Origin: Coptodactyla brooksi
Taxonomy: Eukaryota > Arthropoda > Insecta > Coleoptera > Scarabaeidae
Direction: 5' to 3'
Length of the DNA: 21,004 nucleotides
Assembly (NCBI GenBank): GCA_033557675.1
Contig: JAWQRM010000617.1
Location: 1 to 21,004 of the forward strand
In this document: positions 9,102 through 18,389 of the stretch, piece after piece
Position numbering within the stretch: position 1 is the stretch's first letter
Layout: each line of letters starts with the position of its first letter
Notes under the pieces: model-generated
Told to the model about the DNA's origin: nothing
Seen by the model: the letters and a program-made list of their open reading frames with translations, nothing else
The model's database searches: none
Program-made: the position numbers and the translations under genes

Positions 9102-9127
9102 AAGTAAAGTAATTAATTACTTTACTT
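9102..9127. repeat. Perfect 26-bp palindrome
   Basis: AAGTAAAGTAATT is followed with no spacer by its exact reverse complement. A further AGTATC/GATACT pair (9096-9101 and 9135-9140) flanks it with an unpaired stretch on the right. Confidence 0.9.
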
Positions 9128-9304
9128 TCAGCAAGATACTTAATTAAATGATCTGCTGAAAACAGACGTTTCCAAATCCAACATAATAACGGCTAGATGG
9201 ATGATACAGTTTGGCTTTAGTGAAAATCATGATATAGTTGTTCATTTAAATTTTACTATCATAAGAGGAAGACCAACCATATGACAAAGCAAAATACGTA
9301 ATTA

Positions 9305-9350
9305 CGGCGCATCATAAACTACATAGTATAGAAATTAAATAACAAGAATA
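9305..9350 (+). repeat. mariner left terminal inverted repeat
   Basis: It pairs with the reverse complement of about 10571-10615 when gaps of one to three bases are allowed. AATTAAATAAC is identical in both. Confidence 0.7.
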
Positions 9351-9532
9351 TCAATTAAAATCATAGAACACGTAGCGCCATCTATCGAACATATATATTG
9401 TTAGAAAGACACGAGTCACCTGTTTCGAACACACCTAAGTTCATGCTAATTGGATGATAGGTTATCAAGTTACGACCATGTGAATGGCGGTAAAAATTGA
9501 AGTAAAAATTACGTTAATGTCGTAAAAACATA

Positions 9533-10528
9533 ATGGAACAAAGAGCAAATATTAATTTTTGTTTTAATCTGGGAAAGAATGTGCTGAGACTTACGAATGG
9601 ACAAAACAGTATATGCTGATGATTGTATATCTAAAGCTAGAGTTTATGAGTGCTTCAATCATTTTAAAAATGACAGTGAAAATTTAAACAGTGATGAAAG
9701 ACCTGATCGCCCAGAAAGTAAAAATCGTGCTGAATTGGTAGAAAGATCCTGAAATCATTGCTGTCGACGGAAATTTTACTATGAGAATGTTGGCTGAAGA
9801 ATTCAAAACAAATGAAGAAACTGTTCGTCAAATTTTGACTCAAGATTTGGGAAAAAGAAAAGTTTGTGCACGTTTTGTTCCACATGCTTTAATAACGACA
9901 AAAAGATTTCTCGTGTAGAGCATTGTAAAGACCTTTTTAGAATTGCTGAAAATGATCCAGACTTTTTTGATACTATTATAACTGATAATGGAACATGGTG
10001 CTTTAAATATGACCCAAATACTAAGCATCAATTTGCAGAATGGAAGTCGAAAGGCGAGCCAAATTCAAGGCAATGTTGATTACTATTTATGATTCACAAG
10101 GGATTGTCCACAAGAAATTTGTTCCACAAGGTAAAACTATCAATGGCTAATATTATTTAGCCAGTTTACATCGTTTGTTGTCAAGAATTGTACGTGTTAG
10201 GCCGGAATATCCAACAGGAAAACAGCTGTTTTTATTCCATGATAATGGCACCACCACATAAGACATTTTAATGCCACCACATAAGACATTAAAAGTTCGT
10301 GAATTTTTGAGTTAAAAAAATATCTCTGTCGTTGACCACCCACCGTATTCGCCTGATATATCACCGTGTTTCAATTTCAGCCATTCTTTACCTATTTCGG
10401 CCATTCAAGCAGCTGTGACGCAGATACTAAAGGCCATTCCTACGGATGACATACAAAAATCTACGCATGCATTGGTTCATCGTGCTAGAAAGTGTATTCG
10501 AGTTTAAAATGGAACCTATTTTGAATAA
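9533..10528 (+). pseudogene. mariner (DD34D) transposase pseudogene
   Basis: The start at ATG 9533 gives MEQRANINFCFNLGKNVL, typical of a mariner N-terminal helix-turn-helix domain. Further pieces follow in shifting frames: FNHFKNDSENLNSDERPDRP, then KDLFRIAENDPDFFDTIIT, KGIVHKEFVPQG (about 10097-10132), FHDNG (about 10236-10250), HPPYSPDISPC (about 10339-10371), and KAIPTDDIQKS with RARKCI near the end. The first catalytic Asp (normally in TGDE) reads TDNG here, so Asn is in its place. The second is kept in HDN. The third, normally right after SPC, is Phe. A 23-bp tandem duplication (10251-10267 repeated at 10274-10290) breaks the region between the second and third sites, and roughly 20 residues are missing after SPC. 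It has several in-frame stops and is certainly non-functional. Confidence 0.85.
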
Positions 10529-10570
10529 CAAATAACTTTTACACATAATTCAATTTGTTTTTTTGTATAT

Positions 10571-10615
10571 CTAAAAATTGTCGTTATTTAATTGTCATAC
10601 TGTGTTTATGCGCAC
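10571..10615 (-). repeat. mariner right terminal inverted repeat
   Basis: Read inward from 10615 on the minus strand it begins GTGCGCATAAACACAGTATG, matching the left end. Confidence 0.7.
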
Positions 10616-10617
10616 TA

Positions 10618-11860
10618 ATCCTTGGTACTTGGCTTGCTCTCGAGTCGTGATCCGATGTGCGTTTGATAATAGGCAAAAGCATAATTTGAATTCTGGGAAC
10701 ATGAAATCATGATATAATTTAAATGTGATCAAACTATAGCAGGTACGCGATAGCAAGTCGATCTAATACCAATTTGGCGTTTACATTCTAATTTTTATAG
10801 GACTTAAAGGACACTTTCAATACCTAAAGGGAACTGAAATATAATACAGATAATAATTATGTATTTTGAAATAAGAATCATATTTACATTTACACTTAGT
10901 ACAATTCTTCCTGTATTTGTTATTAAACTCATAACTATAATTCAGCAATGCAATCAGGCAGCACTGAAAACCACACACATGAATATATAAATCACTGGAT
11001 TGTTGCTATGGTTTTAACCATAACCCATACTATAGTTACACTAAATTCTAATTTTGTAATCGATGTTTCGATCACGTAACGTTCTAATTCATAATAAATA
11101 GCGCTAGCACTGATTGCTTTTCAATTAGCATTGTGCTCTCACGTAATCTAGTTATGAAACAATAGCGCCGTAGTTCAACCAGAGCACTAGAGACTGTCCT
11201 ATGTAAAATGCAAATATTTACGAGTTGTGTACTTACAACAAACATACTGCAGAGTAAACCAGTAATATACACAACCAGTAATGTAATATTAGCACAAGTA
11301 TAACATAATATACAAAAAGCATTCATTACAACAGAATAATTAAAAATTATCGTATTCTCCAATTAAACAATAATAATTAATCGATATAAACTAATTAAAT
11401 TTTCGATATCACACCGTAAGATAGTTTTTATCTTAATCTATGTGTTACTTAATCTATATGTTACATGTGTCTATAAATTACATTTTTGCTTAAAAACTGA
11501 AAGTTTGTTTTTCGCACAAAGACAGCAAAAATACGACTTTATTGTAGTACAGCGAAAGCCACACCTAATATTAAGCTTTGATACTAATATCCGTAATGCA
11601 CTCATCCGTTAGTATAATTGAAAGGTTCAATATTCTTCTGCAACGTTTAACAATTCTATTTTCTTAAAAAGTGTGTTCTAAGATTTTTTATTAATTTGCC
11701 GAGATATTTTGTAATTATGTTTTAATTGAAAGATTCCTGGTATCCTTAATAAAGATTCCTGAAGAAGAGGCACATCGATGGGTTTTTCTAATTCGTTTTT
11801 AGCAGTATTCTTGATATGCTCTACAGACTGATGTGTTTCGTTGCTATCCTGGTTATCGCG
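10618..11860. other. AT-rich DNA without a recognisable gene
   Basis: Contains a 92-codon minus-strand open frame (11084-11362) with a hydrophobic, Cys/Leu/Val-rich product that I do not recognise and think arose by chance. No transposon ends were seen. Confidence 0.5.
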
Positions 11861-12336
11861 TTTCATTCTTCATGCTTTTGATGTCCCTCACTACTTCATC
11901 CCTCCATCTCATTTCGCGCCTTCCTCTAGGTCCGAGTTCTGTGAGTCTCGTATTTCATGATTCACTAAGGGTATATATTCATATATTCATCGTTCATCTT
12001 TTTGGGCCTGATAATTTTCTTAGTATTTTCCTTTCAACTATTGGTAAATACGTTGTATGCTACGTTCAGCAAACTGATCCTGTATCCTACAGCAACCAGG
12101 AAATAAGAACCTTCAGGTTGCTCTTGATAATGTCGACTTGGTCGACGAAATGCGTGTCGAGCTATTTAATATCGTTTTGGTGAAGTGGTAACCAGTGACT
12201 AACTTTTTCTTCTTAGTAATGAAATATTATTTCGTTTTATTTGTCTCTTTGTGTTTCATTTTCTTCTATTTATTGTTTTGTTTGATATTCTAATAATTTT
12301 CAGTTTATTCTTTGCTGTTATCGAAGTCTGGTATGT

Positions 12337-12393
12337 AACGGTATTAGTTCCTCTAGAAGAGCTCTAGATCTACCTAGAGGAATTAATACCGTT
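12337..12393. repeat. Hairpin with 20-bp arms
   Basis: AACGGTATTAGTTCCTCTAG (12337-12356) and the complement at 12374-12393 pair over 20 bp with one G-T wobble. The 17-base loop contains GAGCTC and AGATCT. Confidence 0.95.
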
Positions 12394-12400
12394 CATAATA

Positions 12401-12438
12401 TGGTTTAGATCTAGATCTAAACCAGATCTATCTGGTTT
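12401..12438. repeat. 24-bp perfect palindrome overlapping a second hairpin
   Basis: TGGTTTAGATCT followed by its exact complement occupies 12401-12424. The right half (AAACCAGA at 12419-12426) also pairs with TCTGGTTT at 12431-12438 around TCTA, so two alternative hairpins compete. Confidence 0.95.
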
Positions 12439-13399
12439 CCACCAAGCTTACCAGGCATCACTATCCTTGTGCACATTTCCCATTGTTATGTGGTTTTCTT
12501 CTCTGCCACATTGTTGTTATCGCAATATTTGCATTAAAATCTCTTAGCAACAGAGCTATGTCATTCCTTAGCATGAATTCCCAGATTTACTCTAGATTTT
12601 CATAGATATCCGCCTTCTCTTCGTTTCTGACATCCTCTATGGAAGCACAAGCATTTCCTACTGATATGGATGCTTGTTTATTTTTTATTGCATTATTGCG
12701 TATTATTGGTTGTTACGATTATGGGTTGTTTTTGTTATTTTTAATATGGTTTTCATAATATGACTCACTTTCTGAGCCTGCTCTTGGTCGATGCATGTAG
12801 CTTAAAAGATCGTTTGTGCGTGGTCCTGATTTTGCAGGTTTGTAGATTTTGTTTTGGCATCTCTTATGTCCTTCTTTTGTTGATATAGTTTTCCAATATT
12901 GTCCGTGCTCTGCAATTCTCCAATAGTGTTATATCTATTTTGACTGCTTGCTAAAATTTGGTAAACTTTTCTTATTGCCAAAAATCTTATCGGGATTCTA
13001 TATATCATCCCTAGCACTATTAATATAGCTTATAGTTTATTTTTATTCTTCTTCGTCTCTTTTACACAGTATATTATTGTGTTTCTTTTTCTCTTTTCTT
13101 TCTCCGGCCTTTGCAATTCTGTTTCAGACTATTTGAGCATTTTTCTAGTTTTTTTTTAACTACCGGTGTAAGTTTTCGTCTTTTTTGTCCATAGTCTCTC
13201 TGATGCTTTTATTTCCATCCATATTCTCGCTTCCGATTTTTCGATTACAGAAAAAATACTCTGCGTTTTTTTTGCCATGTTTAGTGTAATATTTCTCTTT
13301 ATTATATGATTCTGCTTACTTATGAGACTTTATAACTCTAAAAGTATATAAATATTCCAGTTTCGTATTTTTCTTTCTCTTTATCGTGGCTTTCTATTT

Positions 13400-13767
13400 T
13401 CGAAAGAATTTCAATTACGCTACTGGTCGCTTACACTTTAACCGACATCTCCCATAGGAGAAACCAGCCGAGCTCACTCGATGCGGCGTATCTCGTCTAT
13501 TTGTTCGCTTTTGTTCTTCCTTAGAAATTTATTAATCGTTCATTTATTCTAATCCTACCCCACTATAACACACTGTGTTTTCAATTGCCACATCTTGCTA
13601 CATCTTGCGTCACCTTGCCACTTAGTTCTCGTTGTTTTATATTTCTAATTACGAATATTCCATAACTTCGTCGTGAATGCTTTCATTTAGAATACGTTCC
13701 CGGTTGGTTATGTTTGCCACTGGCAGCTAGACAATCACATTACTTATTGCCACGATTATTCATTTGA
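13400..13767. other. Mixed DNA, no feature identified
   Basis: Slightly GC-richer than average at 13430-13520. A plus-strand frame there (about 13420-13525) is open for 34 codons but resembles nothing I know. It may be the 5' part of the neighbouring retrotransposon relic. Confidence 0.35.
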
Positions 13768-13778
13768 AAATTTTACAG

Positions 13779-13983
13779 CTCCAACCGTGACGTCACCCGC
13801 CAGATATACGGCCTCGACGACTTTTTCCGACGGAAAAAGTTATTTTTCACAAACAAAGGAACTGATTTAAAAAACAACTCTGGAACCCATGGACTGATTC
13901 GAACAAACAAAGACGGTAATGACCACAAAGTTATGGCGAACAGACCGATATTAATTACAATTTTGCGCGACGCCACAAGATAA
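13779..13983 (+). CDS. Possible terminal exon or unassigned coding remnant
   Basis: A plus-strand frame is open from 13768 to the TAA at 13981-13983. It starts right at an acceptor-like TTTTACAG (13771-13778). It reads SNRDVTRQIYGLDDFFRRKK and continues through NNSGTHGLIRTNKDGNDH to ILRDATR. Codons often end in C or G (GAC GTC ACC CGC CAG ... TAC GGC CTC GAC GAC), unlike the AT-rich surroundings. There is no early Met, so a start-based ORF search would miss it. The acceptor would leave one base to complete a codon, which is compatible with the phase-2 donor at 7175 on the same strand. One chance in three is not strong evidence. It could equally be a piece of an unrecognised mobile element. 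I do not recognise the protein. Confidence 0.25.
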
Positions 13984-14100
13984 ACCTTGAGACATACGAA
14001 AACACACTTCCGACTGGATTGAAACGGTAAAGTTTGTTAAAGACGTTTAAACAAACGTTAAAACATCTTTAATTAAAAAAACATCGAAAAGTTTAACAAA

Positions 14101-14196
14101 ATGCTGGCAGTCTCCAAGTACCATGGATTAAATTATTCAAATTACTTAACCAAAAAGCGAAAACATTTGGAAGACATCAAAAGAATGTTACAATAA
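14101..14196 (+). other. Short coding-like frame, 31 codons
   Basis: The plus-strand frame starts at ATG 14101 (MLAVSKYHGLNYSNYLTKK) and ends at TAA 14194-14196. It is Lys/Tyr/Asn-rich and not recognised. It lies about 120 bp downstream of the possible exon and may belong to the same unidentified remnant, or be chance. Confidence 0.15.
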
Positions 14197-15300
14197 ATCA
14201 ATGGAGGGTTAATTTCAGAACAAAATTTAAAAAAATACCGCTTAAACTTTCTGTCACTTTCCAAATTTTTACACTAGGCACTATATATAGCACAGCCAAT
14301 ATCGCACCAACCCAAATACTATTAATAAATGCTTCTTTTCCGTTTCGCTAATATGTTGAGTGCATTTTATACGCAAAATGACGTTGAACTACATTAAAAG
14401 TTAAGTTTGCAGGTTTGGAAAATATTTGTGCGCACATAAACAATTAGTAAAGATGGAAAGAGACTCTCTCAGAGCATTCATAATACGCCCATTAGCTAAC
14501 TAAGAGGACTCTCAGCTTATATGTTATGATATGATATCCTATGATCATCATAGGTTGTTTGCGGTTCGGTTAAGGTTGGTTCAGACATAAACGAGCGTGA
14601 ACGCGTACACTTACTGAAGTGAAAAGTTGCAGGGTGGTATGTACAAAAAATATATCTGTACATATTGACTATCACTTGCTAACATTTGCATTTGATAGTT
14701 TGTACTATAATTAACCTAGTAATTAAGATCACTAGCACCTAGTATCTCAGCATCTAATACTTCATAGCACTTAATATCAGGTATTTTCATATCTCTATTC
14801 CACTTCCTTTTGTTCCAACAATATTTTATATTTTAGGAGCTTTTATAGATTTCTCGCAAGAACAATATTTGCTACAATACCAGCACCACACAGTATTTAT
14901 CTTCCTAGCTATTCACTGACTATAAAGCCGTAGAAGGTGTGTATTTTCATAGATCTTTATTTTATTGCTGTAGTCTTAGACGTCTGTTTGATTTTCGACA
15001 ACTTTAAGCGTTGGAATTGTAATAAAACTAATTTCATTAAGTCGTTAATTTAAATAGTAATAAAGGAAAACTTTTTTTAAAATGGGAAATAACTGTGTCA
15101 TTTAACTTTTTCCAACTGTCTCAATGTTCATATGGAAAGATCCCCTTGTTTTGCAATAATTTGAATTGCTCTTCATTTCTAGCATGCCTTCTTGTGATAC
15201 ATTTTTGATCATATAGTCGTTTCTATAAAGAACGAACAAAGGCTATTGGATACTACAAATAGTAATATTACAATAGTAAATAAAACAACTAAAGTTGGTG
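14197..15300. other. AT-rich DNA without a recognisable gene
   Basis: Nothing convincing on either strand. A small inverted repeat CCTATGA/TCATAGG lies near 14536-14553. Loose repeats of CTAGTATCTCAGCATCTAATAC type occur near 14725-14780. Confidence 0.5.
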
Positions 15301-15333
15301 ATCGGCTGTGCGTATCAAAAACTCGAGATATTC

Positions 15334-15671
15334 TCAAAAAAATCCGAATAATTTCTGATAGTTGCATGGTTCCACGCTCATAAAACTTCTGATCTTTGCT
15401 GGCAGAAACTGATCAAAAACATTTTTGATGGTTTCGTTTGGGTAAAGGTTTTGCCGTCCAAACAAAATTATAGAGACCGAAACAAATAATAATCGGGAGG
15501 TACCAGATCTGGAGAATATGATAGGTACGGTAATACATCCCATCCAAGCTGTAAAAGCTTTTAGCGAGTTACCAAACTGGTATGCGATATAGCATTATCT
15601 TGGTAGAACACTACACATTTTCTATTGATCAATGCTGAACAGCATTGAAAATGCTGTTTTTGATTCTCCAT
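15334..15671 (-). pseudogene. mariner transposase pseudogene with large internal deletion
   Basis: ATG at 15671 begins MENQKQHF, the N-terminal start of a common insect mariner transposase. After about nine residues the reading jumps to the C-terminal catalytic half: NRKCVVFYQDNAISHTSLVTR, a stop, KLLQLGWDVLP, then YSPDLVPPDYYLFRSL. The second and third catalytic aspartates (QDN and PPDY) are both kept with 34 residues between them, counting the stop, which is diagnostic of DD34D mariners. The first Asp is lost with the deleted two-thirds. A later frame keeps KIRSFMSVEP, from the YERGI region near the end. In-frame stops at two places confirm decay. The deletion joint lies in a small palindrome at 15629-15648. 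Confidence 0.8.
15629..15648. repeat. Palindrome at the mariner deletion joint
   Basis: TCAATGCTG and CAGCATTGA are exact complements around AA. AATGCTG also recurs as a direct copy at 15650-15656. Confidence 0.9.
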
Positions 15672-15804
15672 GTTTCATGAGACACAAAAAGAGGACAATG
15701 GTACAGAACCGAACAAAATATTTTCACACAAAAACTTTGCAATATCAGCTGTCGGAATATATAATGCGGTTTACAATGAAGTTGACTGGTTAAAATACAA
15801 CTAA

Positions 15805-15948
15805 CGCCTCTGGTGGGAAAAAACCGAAATTACTTTCCGAACAACCCAATACGAATATCAATTGCAAAAAGTTAAATGTCCAGGCGTCCATTTGGTTGAG
15901 GAAGTATTAGAAGAAGAAAATAATAAAGTGTTTGTTAAATGGTTTTAA
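15805..15948 (+). other. Unexplained open frame beside the mariner end
   Basis: A plus-strand frame is open from the stop at 15802-15804, runs through the mariner terminal repeat, and ends at TAA 15946-15948. Its part outside the element (15853-15945) reads YQLQKVKCPGVHL then VEEVLEEENNKVFVKWF. The VEEVLEEE...KVFVKW pattern resembles the start of a chromodomain (VEkILd...yLVKW), but it stops just where the rest of the domain should follow. It has no start codon. It may be a remnant of a chromodomain protein or integrase into which the mariner inserted, or chance. Confidence 0.2.
15825..15849 (-). repeat. mariner terminal inverted repeat, single end found
   Basis: TTGGGTTGTTCGGAAAGTAA reading inward from 15849 on the minus strand, flanked by a TA target dinucleotide. 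This sequence is typical of a widespread insect mariner family. Confidence 0.8.
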
Positions 15949-16188
15949 TGTTAATTTTGATTAAATGATTAGGTTTTGATAGTAAGCATAACAGTTGAAT
16001 AGATAACAGTAATATAGTGTCTAAATATGTTTTTATTTAAATTCATATTTAAAGAATCTTTTCCAGCATAATTTTTGTCCCAAATTTACCACCATGATGT
16101 ACACTAACTCACAGGAGAAAAAAAGAGATTGTAGCACCTCTCTTTCCAAACCATATAACAAGCCTCCACCTGTCAAGCCTAAGCTTCC

Positions 16189-16331
16189 AAATTTTGCGTC
16201 ACATGCTCCCAATTTAAATTTTACGCCACGATGTAAATGAATTTTTAGCTGCACATTGGATTACCCAGCCGCACTTAAATTTACTGCCAACATAAAAAAG
16301 CCGAATGACGTAGATAAATTTAACCGCACAT
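16189..16331 (-). repeat. Degenerate short repeat block
   Basis: Five related units occur on the plus strand: AAATTTTGCGTCACAT (16189), AAATTTTACGCCACGAT (16216), AATTTTTAGCTGCACAT (16240), AAATTTACTGCCAACAT (16277) and AAATTTAACCGCACAT (16316). A weaker copy lies at 16082. Spacing is irregular, 24-39 bp. On the minus strand the unit reads ATGTGCGGTTAAATTT. The open frames across this block (16033-16254 and 16261-16467, minus) follow from the repeat and are unlikely to be genes. Confidence 0.6.
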
Positions 16332-18275
16332 TGCTGACCTTTTGTAATAGCGCCAGGACAAGTGACCCTAAGGATATAAGATAAGAGGTCAAGAGGTGAA
16401 CGTGTCTATGTGTATATTCCTTTTTAAAGGTAAACACTATAACACTACTTCTTATATATTTATACAATTGGGTATCTCATAAGATGAAGTGGAAGCATAA
16501 CCTACGCATAGGGAGAGATCATTACAAATTGAAAATGCAGAGTAATTATTTTGCCTATTCTGAACAATGAAGGAGATACGAACATTTGAGTTTGCTTTCT
16601 TGTTAAAGCAACACAACACAAACAAGGAAATATTATTAAAATGGCTAGAATTTTATTTTTAGACAACTGACCATATGGGATGGAAATAATTACCTACAAA
16701 AATCCAGTATCATCAATTACATGACAATAACGTTATTAATTGACAAGGGGCAAAGATAAATATATTTATCTCAAAACGTACAATATAAAGCAAATACAAC
16801 AATTTCGCAGAGTTCGTGGGATTCAAGTGAGAATATTCCAGGTTTGCAAAGTAGGGAATAAAGTGTCCCATGAGGTATAATGACAAAGTCATGCCGGTAA
16901 CAAGCCACAAAGCAATTGCACTTGAATTTTACTTTTTCGTTTCGCATTCTTTTTGCACTAATAGGTACCACGAACATTCCTAAAACAAAGCTCACATAAC
17001 AATGCACTAACATTACCTTACACTTTTACTTGGGTCCGTTGCTGTTTACTGAGAAAACAAACATTTTGAAATATTATTCTAATTGAGATTTAGAATAACA
17101 TGGTATAAGCATCCAGATAAAATTTTAGAGATCGATTAAATATGCCTTGTATTATCAACGTGCTTATAAATAAAATTATTCCAAAAGTAAAAAATTACAC
17201 CTAAAAAATTACACGTAAAAGTTACGGTAAAAATTATAGTTTACAGGTTACATTTTTTGTTTTGGTGTAGTGGTGGCAGTATTAACTTTCTTGCTAGCCA
17301 AAGGTTTCAGAATCCACAACTTTCGTTTTTGAACATTTTTGTTAAATTTTTCAAGATCAACAAAAGAAACGAACAACTCATGACAATTCCACCACGATAT
17401 GCACTTAATAGGTGAAGATTTTTAGAGGAAAACGAAAATTCCGGGTATTCTTTGATCAGAATTTAATGTGATATTATCAACTTCAAACAAGGTTTCCAAA
17501 GACTACAACAATACAGATAAACAAACATGTCAGACAGAGAGATGCGTTGTCAACACTCCTATGTATAATACTCTTTATTACAATAATAAAACAAATTAAA
17601 ACATTGCTACCCTCAGCAAAATATGATAGCTTATGAAAACGTTGCAATTGTCGCAAGAGGGACAAGGACACTAAGAAAAGCAGTGCAAACTATGAAAGAA
17701 CAAGAACACAAAGAACAAGATAGACCTATAGCAATTAATTAAGATAACACGAAGGGTACGTTTTGTAGAAAGATAAGAACACCACTAAATTGGAAAAATA
17801 GAGTGGCAATACATATTTGAAGAAATTACAACATTAAAATATCTACTTAAAATCCACGGATTTTAATTTGCAGTGCTTTAAATATGTGTGTGGGCATCTC
17901 ATAAATAGTATTCTATAACCAGTATAACTAACCAATATAACTAGTATGCATAGTATAGCTAGTAGTATAGTATAACTAGTATATATATCCAAATTATCCT
18001 TCTCTTCCTTGTCAAATTATCTTTTTGAATCCTTATCAAATTCTTTACCAGTCGCTAGAAATATAAAAATAACACGTTAAAATGTGTAACAATAAGATCT
18101 TAGAATTTTACTATGAGATTGCTCACAAATGGTCTTTGGATATAACGCGGTTGAGTTATTTTAGATATACTACTAAAGAATAAACTAAATGGAAAGCTCT
18201 CCTTAGGGACGTTTTCCTTAGAAACCCTCGCACTTTGCTACTGACAAATAACGCTGTCCAAAATTTGATAAGGGT
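16332..18275. other. AT-rich DNA without a recognisable gene
   Basis: Only short, low-complexity open frames are present. A local TAGTATA/ACTAGTAT-rich patch lies at about 17920-17985. No transposon ends or coding-like composition were seen. Confidence 0.55.
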
Positions 18276-18389
18276 CTACATGCCGCTGTCGTAACGGATA
18301 ATGCTAACTAGTATGTCTTTGTAGTAATATTCCGAGACCACTTTGTTATTTAATTCATCCAGAAAATGGACGTTGGGGAGCCGTGAAAT
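18276..18389 (-). other. Short transposase-like fragment, very uncertain
   Basis: A 37-residue minus-strand frame reads PNVHFLDELNNKVVSEYYYK then DILVSIIRYDSGM before a stop. The order HFL...VVSEYYYKDIL recalls the mariner segment before the second catalytic Asp, which often has VNSEYY. No further mariner pieces follow downstream, so this may be chance. Confidence 0.15.

Larger units (their letters stand above)
8111..9302. other. AT-rich DNA without a recognisable gene
   Basis: The longest open frame (8799-9056, plus, 85 codons) has no family resemblance and AT-driven composition. The only notable structure is the palindrome at 9102-9127. Confidence 0.55.
9305..10615 (+). mobile_element. mariner element, full length but inactive
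   Basis: The element is 1311 bp, the usual mariner size, and lies between TA dinucleotides at 9303-9304 and 10616-10617. Its ends are inverted repeats of about 45-50 bp with small gaps. Left begins CGGCGCATCATAAACTACA and right, reverse-complemented, begins GTGCGCATAAACACAGTAT. Both then contain AATTAAATAAC (9333-9343 and complement of 10583-10593). The transposase runs on the plus strand and is broken by frameshifts, stops, a deletion and a tandem duplication. The divergence suggests an old insertion. Confidence 0.85.
11860..13400 (-). mobile_element. Non-LTR retrotransposon relic with reverse transcriptase tail
   Basis: The minus strand carries remnants of a LINE polyprotein. The clearest are RGRREMRWRDEVVRDIKS (about 11870-11930), which matches the basic RGRRKMRW.DEV ending of many insect RTE-like elements, and just upstream VERKILRKLSGPK (about 12000-12040), which matches the ERKILRKI.GP motif. 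Further upstream are lysine- and glutamate-rich pieces (12800-13020; 13030-13330) consistent with the linker before the RT domain, but these are too decayed to be sure. Frames change repeatedly. The boundaries are approximate, and the left end may lie a little beyond 11860. A palindrome cluster interrupts the relic at 12337-12438. The open frame on the other strand at 11833-12183 is its shadow. Confidence 0.55.
15330..15849 (-). mobile_element. Internally deleted mariner of a second family
   Basis: The right end is a mariner terminal repeat, reading on the minus strand TTGGGTTGTTCGGAAAGTAA from 15849, next to TA at 15850-15851. From there the minus strand has about 180 bp of leader, the transposase N-terminus and then its C-terminal third. 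I could not find the matching left terminal repeat, so that end is truncated or too diverged, and the left boundary is approximate. The family differs from the mariner at 9305-10615 in both ends and protein. Confidence 0.75.

Noticed and set aside
11084..11362. 92-codon minus-strand open frame, hydrophobic
   Set aside because: It could suggest a membrane protein, but hydrophobic chance frames are common in AT-rich DNA and no supporting signal is present.
11833..12183. 116-codon plus-strand open frame
   Set aside because: It is the opposite-strand shadow of the reverse-transcriptase relic, whose motifs are on the minus strand.
13773..13976. 67-codon minus-strand open frame
   Set aside because: It overlaps the plus-strand coding-like frame, whose codon use (C/G-ending) is the more gene-like of the two.
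18240..18300. Plus-strand KGLHAAVVTDNAN, reminiscent of the hAT transposase VTDNAxN motif
   Set aside because: Only a dozen residues, followed by a stop and with no other hAT segment nearby.
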